A DNA stretch of 8,850 nucleotides from Planctomycetota bacterium (lineage in GTDB: Bacteria; Planctomycetota; Planctomycetia; Gemmatales; Gemmataceae), in assembly GCA_018970845.1 (NCBI GenBank), contig JAGWVO010000138.1, forward strand, positions 1 through 8,850, given 5' to 3'. Within the stretch, counting starts at the first letter, position 1. Every line of letters begins with the position of its first letter. This document shows positions 1-5,369 of this stretch, one piece after another. The notes under the pieces are model-generated. The model saw only the letters and a list, made by a program, of their open reading frames with translations. It had not been told where the DNA came from and searched no databases. A program made the position numbers and the translations under genes.

Positions 1-134
1 TCGTGAAAAGAGGATGAAGTTTTTCCCCATTGTGAAGAAGCGGTGAAGGTTTGGGTTGGAATAGCCATTTTGGGCTGCCTTCAGAGGCCATCGGGCCAAG
101 CGCGTGAATCAGAATCTCGTCTCATCAAATGAAT

Positions 135-163
135 CCGCCCGTGGCTTTGGCGGCCACGGGCGG
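135..163 (-). terminator. Terminator-like hairpin behind the PseG-like gene
   Basis: An 11-bp perfect stem (CCGCCCGTGGC at 135-145 pairing with GCCACGGGCGG at 153-163) closes a 7-base loop. It begins 27 bases past the stop codon of the minus-strand gene at 191-1264, where an intrinsic terminator is expected. On the minus strand the stem is followed by ATTCATTTGATGAG, which has only a weak T run, so termination may be inefficient. Because the stem is symmetrical it could also act on the plus strand for a gene ending just left of the window. The hairpin is seen directly; the terminator role is inferred. Confidence 0.5.
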
Positions 164-190
164 GAAATGTGAAGGCTGAATCGACCCGGC

Positions 191-1264
191 TCAGGCCGCC
201 CGGGCCATTTCCTGCTCCTGCTTGTAAGGATGCAGCATCACTTCCAGCGCCAGGATCAACCTGTCGGGACCCCGGCCATCGATCAACTGCCGGGCGCACC
301 GCGACATCGCCTGCCGTTCGAGCGGGCAGTCGAGCAGGTCTTGCACCACCTGCCTGAGGTTGGGCAGGGACAGGTTCTCACCGGAACCGATGCAGGTGGC
401 GGCGCCTTCCTCCTCGAGGCGGCGGGCGCTCGGCCAATAGCATTCCTGCTGCACGACGATCACCTGGGGCACGCCGAGGCACGCCAGGTCCATCGACCAA
501 CCGCTGCCGCCTGACACCGCGACATGGCAGCGCGTGAGTTTCTGCACGATCTCCGGCGGTTCGGAGGCCAATTCCATACGCCCGTCGGACTGGTCGGCCA
601 TGGCCTTGAGGGCCTCGAAGTCTGGATGGTGCGAACGGACGGCCACATCGACGCGGACGCCCTTGAGTCCGGCCAGCAGCGACTTGGCCATGGCCATCGA
701 CTGTCGGGCGGGATCGTGCTCGCCCAGCGCCACGAGAACGCGGTGGGTTCCCGCCGGTTCCTGGGCCCGCTGCGGCCTTTGGCGGCGCACCTCGGGCCGG
801 ATCATGGCGTAGCGTTCTCCCAGCAGCAACTGGGTGCCGGCGGCATGGTCGTAATCCTCGCGGCCGGGACCCAGGAGAGGGTTGATGACAAGGCCGGAAG
901 GGAAGCGGAAGCGGGCGAGGTGGTCGAAGGTGACGACGAGGACGCCGGCGCGGTGAAGGGTTTCGAGGTACTGCCGGGTGACAAGCGGGGAATCGACGAC
1001 GACGGCGGCTGGGGAAAGCCTGCGGACCTCGCGGAGCGTTTCCTGGAGGTCGGCTGGCGTGCCGATCGGCTGCCCGGCGGCGATGTACTCATTTCCGCCC
1101 CTTTTGAGGGGCAGGATTTGGGAGGCGGGCTCCACCCTCGAGAGAAAGTAGGCCTGCCGCCGGCGGCGCTGCAGGGCGGCGGCGAACACCTGGCAGCGGC
1201 TCATCGACTCGTGGCCGGCGATGGTGTCGGCATCGACTCGGAACAGGACGGGTGAACGGCTCAT
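191..1264 (-). CDS. PseG/SpsG-like nucleotide-sugar hydrolase or GT-B-fold glycosyltransferase-like protein
   Basis: This 357-residue cytoplasmic protein resembles the PseG/SpsG family, whose PseG members remove UDP from UDP-2,4-diacetamido-2,4,6-trideoxy-beta-L-altrose during pseudaminic acid synthesis. Visible signatures are the N-terminal FRVDAD...GHESMSR segment (residues 8-23), in which H18 aligns with the family's catalytic-region His of the G-x-GH-x-x-R motif; TFDHLAR (112-118) at the usual acidic site; LLLGERYAMIRPE (146-158), close to the family's LLG-x-x-YA-x-x-RPEF; and a C-terminal GT-B nucleotide-binding segment, SGGSGWSMDLACLGVPQVIV (251-270). The ATG at 1264 has AGGAAG six bases upstream. 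It diverges from the kinase operon, and no other pseudaminic or sialic acid gene is in view, so substrate and pathway are open. The usual DHY-like motif after the first domain appears as DSP (91-93), a reason to doubt strict PseG activity. Family assignment is fairly secure; the exact reaction is not. Confidence 0.82.
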   Translation of the reverse strand: MSRSPVLFRVDADTIAGHESMSRCQVFAAALQRRRRQAYFLSRVEPASQILPLKRGGNEYIAAGQPIGTPADLQETLREVRRLSPAAVVVDSPLVTRQYLETLHRAGVLVVTFDHLARFRFPSGLVINPLLGPGREDYDHAAGTQLLLGERYAMIRPEVRRQRPQRAQEPAGTHRVLVALGEHDPARQSMAMAKSLLAGLKGVRVDVAVRSHHPDFEALKAMADQSDGRMELASEPPEIVQKLTRCHVAVSGGSGWSMDLACLGVPQVIVVQQECYWPSARRLEEEGAATCIGSGENLSLPNLRQVVQDLLDCPLERQAMSRCARQLIDGRGPDRLILALEVMLHPYKQEQEMARAA

Positions 1265-1524
1265 GCGTGGCTTCCTGAGTTCGTGGATCCATGAAACTGA
1301 CGATGGCGCGCGGCAACCCGCCCGCTTCCCGGAACCCCCCGACGGCCGAAACCGGCCGCCGGCGGACCGTCAACCCGAGGCCATCCTGGCCGCGGACCCG
1401 GGAAAGAACGAAGGCAACTCAGGGTGTGGGCTCGAAGGAATCCCTGGCGAGGCCGGCCGGGCGGGATGGAGGCGGTTCAAGCGGCTCATTCCCGTTCTCC
1501 CTGACAGGCCCTTTCGCGGCGAAT

Positions 1525-1575
1525 CGGACCAAGGATTCCGGTCCGCCGGCCGCATCCGCGGGGTCATCCCTGACC
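1525..1575. repeat. Two adjacent small hairpins
   Basis: CGGACC (1525-1530) pairs with GGTCCG (1540-1545) over a 9-base loop, and GGTCA (1562-1566) pairs with TGACC (1571-1575) over a 4-base loop. Neither is followed by a T run. Short stems of this size are common by chance in GC-rich DNA, so they are recorded only because they lie in a divergent promoter region close to a much stronger palindrome. Confidence 0.25.
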
Positions 1576-1668
1576 ACCAAACCAGCTGCGACGGGGACAA
1601 GTCTAGAACGATCTCCAACGACAAAAAAAGCCCAAGTTTTCCCGAAAAAAGACTCCCCCGGCAGGCTC

Positions 1669-1703
1669 CCCGGGCCCGGGCCGGGCCCCGGCCCGGGCCC
1701 GGG
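1669..1703. repeat. Perfect 35-bp G/C-only palindrome
   Basis: The left arm CCCGGGCCCGGGCCGGG (1669-1685) is the exact reverse complement of 1687-1703, with a single C at 1686 as the centre. Every base is G or C. As RNA it could fold into a roughly 15-bp all-GC stem with a tiny loop. It lies 89 bp upstream of the chosen kinase start. On the minus strand it is followed within about 20 bases by a run of six T and then a run of seven T, so it might stop or attenuate transcription heading toward the PseG-like gene. It could equally be a cruciform, protein-binding or insulating site. The structure is certain; the function is unknown. Confidence 0.85.
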
Positions 1704-1778
1704 AAATTGGTATCCATTCCGATTCGCGCCCTCGGGTAGCCTTGCGCGGCGGGGTTCATGGACGAACCTTGTTGAACC

Positions 1779-1784
1779 GGGGGG
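1779..1784 (+). promoter_or_regulatory. G-rich ribosome binding site deciding the kinase start
   Basis: Six consecutive G bases lie eight bases before the GTG at 1793, the best-placed Shine-Dalgarno-like run among the in-frame candidates. The other in-frame starts (TTG at 1742, 1769 and 1772) have no comparable purine run at normal spacing. The site therefore favours GTG 1793, which also gives the short cytoplasmic tail usually seen before the first membrane helix of such kinases. Confidence 0.4.
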
Positions 1785-1792
1785 CATCCCAG

Positions 1793-3391
1793 GTGGCGCT
1801 CGGCTGGCGGATCCGGCAAAAGCTGCTTTTGGGCGTGGCGTTGTTCGCGCTGCTGTTGGGGTTGGGCCTTTCCGGCACCCTCATGGGCCTGTGGTCTTAC
1901 TATCAGACGGTTTCAAGCGTTCGCGGCCGCCTCGCCGAACTCAAGTCGGCCGAGGCGCTCAAGTCGGCCGTCGCGAGGCTGGTTTCCCCTTCCATGGTGC
2001 TGAGGCTCGGCGATGCGCCGGGCCGCCTGCTGCAACCGCTCGCCAGGGCCAGGGAGGCCGTTGAGGAATACAGGGCCCAGATCGACGAGCCTTCCGAACC
2101 GGTCCGGCGCCGCCCCGCCGACGGCCTTCTTGAGCGCGAACTGGCCGCGGTGATCGAGCAGGACCTCGCCTCCCTTTCCGCCGCCTTGGCCTCGCTGATG
2201 GCGCCGAGGATCGGCGGCGCGGCGGCGGTGGGCGCTCCCGATCCGCTCGCCGCGGCGCAGGCCGCCTGCGAGAAGCTCGAACGCGACAGCCGCGACCTCC
2301 GCGACAGCATCCATGAGGACCTCGACCACAAGATCAGCGCCTCGAGGCGCAACTACCAGTTCAGCCTCTGGCTGGCGGTTCCCGCGTGCGGCGTCGGCCT
2401 GGTCGCCCTGGCTGGCCTCCTGCGCGCCTTTTACGCCTGGGTGTTCAACCCGATCCGCGACCTGCAGGAGGGCGTGCGGCGCATCGCGGGCGGCGACCTC
2501 GACCACCGGCTTTCGATCGAGAGCGGCGACGAGATGCAAGACCTCGCCGAGGCTTTCAACGCCATGATGGAGCGCCTGCAGTCGCTTTACAGCGACCTCA
2601 ACCGCCAGGTGGCCGACCGCAGCCGCCAACTGGTGCGCAGCGAGAGGCTGGCGAGCGTCGGCTACCTCGCCGCGGGCGTGGCCCACGAGATCAACAACCC
2701 GCTGGCGAGCATCGCCTTCTGCGCCGAGGCGCTCGAGGCCCGCCTGAGGCAATCGGCTGGCCGGCTCGACTCACCCGAGCAGCGCGAGGTGTTCGAGCGG
2801 TACCTCAACCTGATCCAGGAGGAGTCGTTCCGCTGCAAGGGCATCACCGAGAAGCTGCTGGCCTTCAGCCGGGGTGGCGAGAAGACGCGGGAGAGCACCG
2901 ATGTCTGCCGGCTGGCCCAGTCGGTGCTCGACGGGGCCCAGCACCTGCCGGTGTGCCGCGACAAGCGCATGGTGCTCGACGCTCCGGCGCCGGTGCGCGC
3001 GTGGGCCAATCCCGAGGAGATCAAGCAGGTGGTGCTGAACCTGGTGGTCAACGGGCTGGAAAGCATGGACGCGGGCGGAACCCTGAAGGTGCGCGTCGCC
3101 CAGGATGGCGACCAGGCGCTGGTGGAGGTCGCCGACTCCGGGGTGGGCATGGACCGGGCGACGCTCGAGAACATCTTCGAGCCGTTCTTCACGAAGAACC
3201 GCACCGGTTCGGGCACGGGCCTGGGGCTGACGATCTCCCACCGGATCATCCAGCAGCATGGCGGTGAGATCGAGGCGACGAGCGCCGGTCCGGGGCAGGG
3301 CAGCATCTTCACGGTGAGGCTGCCGTCGCGGGCGGTGGAGGGGGCCAAGCCGGCCCCCGACAGCAGGAGCATGCCGCGGCTGGCGGCCTGA
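1793..3391 (+). CDS. Membrane sensor histidine kinase (HAMP, HisKA, HATPase_c), NtrB/AtoS-like
   Basis: This 532-residue inner-membrane kinase should autophosphorylate on a histidine in response to an envelope signal and pass the phosphate to the adjacent NtrC-type regulator. In order it has a short basic N-terminus; membrane helix 1 (about 11-33); a periplasmic region of about 155 residues, Ala/Leu/Glu-rich and probably a helical bundle; membrane helix 2 (about 190-212); a HAMP domain (about 213-265); a HisKA domain with VAHEINNPLAS and phospho-acceptor H298; and a HATPase_c domain with N-box NLVVNGLE (about 416-423), G1 box DSGVGMD (448-454) and G2 box GTGLGL (474-479). All catalytic boxes are intact. 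GTG 1793 is preferred; TTG 1742 would add 17 residues. The regulator starts 25 bp downstream, indicating an operon. A small internal direct repeat (1940-1952 and 1958-1970) encodes LKSA twice just after helix 1. The signal sensed cannot be read from the sequence. Confidence 0.93.
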   Translation: MALGWRIRQKLLLGVALFALLLGLGLSGTLMGLWSYYQTVSSVRGRLAELKSAEALKSAVARLVSPSMVLRLGDAPGRLLQPLARAREAVEEYRAQIDEPSEPVRRRPADGLLERELAAVIEQDLASLSAALASLMAPRIGGAAAVGAPDPLAAAQAACEKLERDSRDLRDSIHEDLDHKISASRRNYQFSLWLAVPACGVGLVALAGLLRAFYAWVFNPIRDLQEGVRRIAGGDLDHRLSIESGDEMQDLAEAFNAMMERLQSLYSDLNRQVADRSRQLVRSERLASVGYLAAGVAHEINNPLASIAFCAEALEARLRQSAGRLDSPEQREVFERYLNLIQEESFRCKGITEKLLAFSRGGEKTRESTDVCRLAQSVLDGAQHLPVCRDKRMVLDAPAPVRAWANPEEIKQVVLNLVVNGLESMDAGGTLKVRVAQDGDQALVEVADSGVGMDRATLENIFEPFFTKNRTGSGTGLGLTISHRIIQQHGGEIEATSAGPGQGSIFTVRLPSRAVEGAKPAPDSRSMPRLAA

Positions 3392-3416
3392 CCATGGTGG
3401 ATTGCGGGGTAGAGAG

Positions 3417-4796
3417 ATGAGCCGACTGCGGGTTTTGTTCTGCGACGACGAGCGGCCGCTGCAGGAGATCATGCGCGCCGAGCTGACCCGCCTTGGCCAC
3501 GAGGCCACGGTGTTCGGCGAGGGCAGGTTGGCCCTCAAGGCGCTCGAGAAGGAGCACTTCGACGCGGCGATCCTCGACCTCCGCATGCCGGGCATGACCG
3601 GCATCGAGCTGCTCGAGCACCTCAAGAGGGTGGCGCCCGACACCGAGGCCGTGGTGATGACCGGCCACGCCAGCATGGAAACGGCGATCGAGGCGGTGCG
3701 GCTCGGGGCGTTCGACTACATCACCAAGCCGGCGAAGATGGCGGAGATCGAGGCGATCCTCGGGAAGATCGCGGAAAAACGCGATCTCAAGAACGCCAAC
3801 CTCGCGCTGCAAACCCGCCTCCAGGCCGTGGAGGGGCCGAACATCCTCGTCGGCGACTCCCCGGCGATGCGCGCCGTGCACCGGCTCATCGCCACGGTTG
3901 CGCCCACCGACACCACCGTGCTCATCAACGGCGAGACGGGAACCGGCAAGGAACTGGCCGCGCGCACCCTTTGGATGCAGAGCCGGCGGGCCGCCAAGCC
4001 GTTCGTGCCGGTGAACTGCGGGGCGCTTTCCGAGAACCTCGTGGAAAGCGAGCTTTTCGGCCACAAGAAGGGCTCCTTCACCAACGCCATGCTCGACCAC
4101 AAGGGATTGTTCGAGGTGGCCGGGGGAGGAACCCTCTTCCTCGACGAACTCGGGGAGCTCAACAAGTCGATCCAGGTGAAGCTGCTCAGGTTCCTCGAGT
4201 CGGGCGAGGTGCGCCGCGTGGGCGAGACCAGCCCGTTTCGCGCCGATGTGCGCGTGCTGTGCGCGACCAACCGCGACCTCAGGCAGATGGTTCAGGATGA
4301 CGAGTTCCGGGAGGACTTTTATTTCCGGATCAACACCTTCGAGTTGCGGATGCCGGCGCTCCGGGAACGGCGCGAGGACATCGTCCCCCTGGCCGGGCAC
4401 CTGCTCAACCGCGCGGCCGGCCGCCCCGCCGGCGTTCCATGCCAGCCGCTTTCGGCCGGCACCATCGACCTGTTGCTGAACCACTCATGGCCCGGCAATG
4501 TCCGCGAATTGGCCAACGCGATGGAATATGCCCACATCCTCTCCGGAGGGGGGGAAATCCTGCCCGAGCATTTTCCCCAGGGTGTCAGGAACCCGTCCGG
4601 TTCGGTCAGCTTGCGGGCCCATCCGGTGGAATCGACGCCGAGAACCCTCGAGCAGATCGAGATGGACCACATCCTGCGCGCCCTCGACCGCAACGGCGGC
4701 AGCAAGAGCGCCGCGGCGGCCGAACTCGATATCAGCCTCAAGACGATGTACAACAAGCTCAAGGTGTATGGCGATAAGGACCGAAGGGCCGGTTAG
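3417..4796 (+). CDS. NtrC-family sigma-54-dependent response regulator
   Basis: This 459-residue cytoplasmic transcription activator is the partner of the kinase 25 bp upstream. The receiver domain (about 1-120) has acidic-pocket D10/D11, phospho-acceptor D54 in LDLRMPGM, T82 and K104. The AAA+ domain (about 140-375) has Walker A GETGTGKE (172-179), Walker B GGTLFLDE (237-244) and the arginine-rich region REDFYFRINTFELRMPALRE (298-317). The C-terminus is a Fis-type helix-turn-helix (about 427-447), ending SLKTMYNKLKVYG. Length and domain order are normal for the family. The loop that contacts sigma-54, normally GAFTGA, reads GSFTNA (219-224), keeping the essential F and T but altering the A and second G. 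ATG 3417 is chosen, with GGGG seven bases upstream; an in-frame TTG at 3402 would add five residues. Target promoters are unknown: I found no clear -24/-12 element in the window. Confidence 0.95.
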   Translation: MSRLRVLFCDDERPLQEIMRAELTRLGHEATVFGEGRLALKALEKEHFDAAILDLRMPGMTGIELLEHLKRVAPDTEAVVMTGHASMETAIEAVRLGAFDYITKPAKMAEIEAILGKIAEKRDLKNANLALQTRLQAVEGPNILVGDSPAMRAVHRLIATVAPTDTTVLINGETGTGKELAARTLWMQSRRAAKPFVPVNCGALSENLVESELFGHKKGSFTNAMLDHKGLFEVAGGGTLFLDELGELNKSIQVKLLRFLESGEVRRVGETSPFRADVRVLCATNRDLRQMVQDDEFREDFYFRINTFELRMPALRERREDIVPLAGHLLNRAAGRPAGVPCQPLSAGTIDLLLNHSWPGNVRELANAMEYAHILSGGGEILPEHFPQGVRNPSGSVSLRAHPVESTPRTLEQIEMDHILRALDRNGGSKSAAAAELDISLKTMYNKLKVYGDKDRRAG

Positions 4797-4905
4797 GGCA
4801 GTCTTCAGAACATTGTATCATGGCGCTGCTTAAATAGCGATTTAATGCATGTTGAATTTGGCATAATATTGGATTTTTATCGGTTTTCTGGTAACGGTTT
4901 GCCGA

Positions 4906-5019
4906 TAGATTCGCCCCCCACTTCGTTCAGGGCACTTAATCGTTGAAATGACTGGTCCTTGAGGCCATTCAAGGAAGGTCGGCAGGAAGGAGCCCTGAAC
5001 GAAGTAAGGGCAAAATCTA
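4906..5019. mobile_element. MITE-like 114-bp inverted-repeat element with TA ends
   Basis: Imperfect 28-bp terminal inverted repeats at 4906-4933 and 4992-5019 match at 23 of 28 positions. The inner 14 bases are perfect (ACTTCGTTCAGGGC and its complement GCCCTGAACGAAGT) and the outer six are perfect (TAGATT and AATCTA). Both ends terminate in TA, as expected if a Tc1/mariner or IS630-type transposase had duplicated a TA target. The interior carries a second hairpin, TCCTTGA (4956-4962) with TCAAGGA (4969-4975) around a 6-base loop. There is no room for a transposase, so it would be non-autonomous. The inverted repeat is seen directly; mobility is inferred and would need other genomic copies. 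It could instead be a large structured terminator or regulatory RNA stem between the two transcription units. Confidence 0.5.
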
Positions 5020-5228
5020 ACCGTCCGGAATTTCAAGCTATTTCATCCTTAAACCTAATCATCAGTTTATAAGCAGGATGTTCGGCCATTTTGTGCGATC
5101 CATTATTCTGAATTCCGCTCTAAGGCGCCTCGCCAAGGCCGGCTTTATTTTTGGTTTGCTTGAAACACATCTTTTCGACTTCATTTTCGAATCATGTCGG
5201 TTCGAAGCGAGGGGCGAACTGGTTTTTG

Positions 5229-5261
5229 CCGGGAATCCCGGGCTTGGTATTGGAATCCAAT
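5229..5261. repeat. Pair of short palindromes upstream of the barrel gene
   Basis: CCGGGA-A-TCCCGG (5229-5241) and ATTGG-AAT-CCAAT (5249-5261) are both perfect dyads, and their centres are 20 bp apart, about two helical turns. They lie about 110-140 bp before the barrel start, the distance range used by activator sites. They are candidate operator half-sites only: the two dyads do not share a sequence, which argues against one protein binding both. Confidence 0.25.
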
Positions 5262-5324
5262 CACCGATGGGAAGCTGGCTTTTTGAAAGCGCGTTGAATC
5301 GTGATCTTGGGTCAATTTGTTCAT

Positions 5325-5355
5325 TTGAATTGCAAATGTATCTTAAAAACATAAT
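5325..5355 (+). promoter_or_regulatory. Weak candidate promoter for the barrel gene
   Basis: TTGAAT (5325-5330) and CATAAT (5350-5355) resemble -35 and -10 hexamers in AT-rich DNA immediately before the barrel gene. The 19-base spacer is longer than the usual 17, and the -10 lies only about 14 bases from the ATG at 5370, so a transcript from here would have almost no leader unless the true start codon is further downstream (5460 or 5517). No sigma-54 -24/-12 pair was found nearby. Confidence 0.2.
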
Positions 5356-5369
5356 GTGTTAATGGAAGA

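Larger units (their letters stand above)
1265..1792. promoter_or_regulatory. Divergent intergenic region, 528 bp
   Basis: No gene is supportable here. Several frames stay open only because the DNA is GC-rich, and their translations are low-complexity Pro/Gly/Arg. The promoters of both the minus-strand PseG-like gene and the plus-strand kinase operon must lie in this stretch unless transcription enters from outside. I could not identify a convincing -35/-10 or sigma-54 -24/-12 pair on either strand. Visible structure consists of two small hairpins (1525-1545 and 1562-1575), short A runs at 1622-1628 and 1645-1650, and the perfect G/C palindrome at 1669-1703. The length and the number of inverted repeats suggest a regulatory or transcription-insulating region, which is inference. 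Confidence 0.45.
4797..5369. other. AT-richer intergenic region, 573 bp
   Basis: This stretch separates the two-component operon from the barrel gene and is clearly poorer in G+C than its flanks: lines 4861-4920 and 5101-5160 count to 43% and 48%, against 68% for 2401-2460. It holds a MITE-like inverted-repeat element (4906-5019), a 6-bp hairpin TATCGG/CCGATA at 4878-4907 that overlaps its left end, and two short palindromes at 5229-5241 and 5249-5261. Overlapping reading frames are open on both strands at 5078-5362 (plus, 94 residues) and 5062-5352 (minus, 96 residues). Neither has a well-placed ribosome binding site or a recognisable domain, so I do not call either a gene; one could be a decayed or acquired sequence. 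The right end should hold the barrel gene's promoter. Confidence 0.6.

Noticed and set aside
2..46. Short open stretch ending in TGA at 44-46 that could be the 3' end of an upstream gene
   Set aside because: Fourteen codons are too few to recognise or test. The hairpin at 135-163 could serve such a gene, but there is no independent evidence.
524..1255. 243-residue plus-strand open frame antisense to the PseG-like gene
   Set aside because: The translation is low-complexity and the minus-strand frame carries clear family motifs, so this is a GC-bias shadow.
1291..2064. 257-residue plus-strand frame spanning the G/C palindrome, translating to Gly-Pro repeats
   Set aside because: The GPGPGP stretch is simply the palindrome translated. 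The frame runs into the kinase gene in a wrong register and has no domain.
3309..4484. 391-residue minus-strand frame opposite the kinase and regulator
   Set aside because: The plus-strand regulator has every expected catalytic motif. The antisense frame is His/Leu/Glu-rich as expected from the complement of GC-rich codons.
4824..4840. Small hairpin CGCT...AGCG after the regulator stop codon as a terminator
   Set aside because: The stem has only four base pairs and no proper T run follows, too weak to call.
4858..4874. Sigma-54-like TTGGCATAATATTGGAT downstream of the regulator
   Set aside because: The -24 half matches but the -12 half lacks GC, and it lies about 500 bp from the next gene.
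5062..5352. 96-residue open frame on the minus strand in the same gap
   Set aside because: It has no recognisable family and overlaps the plus-strand frame almost completely, so there is no basis to prefer one strand.
5078..5362. 94-residue open frame on the plus strand in the AT-rich gap, starting MFGHFVRS
   Set aside because: The only purine run (AGG) abuts the ATG with no spacer, no domain or motif is recognisable, and the opposite strand is equally open. It is kept as part of the intergenic description rather than called a gene.
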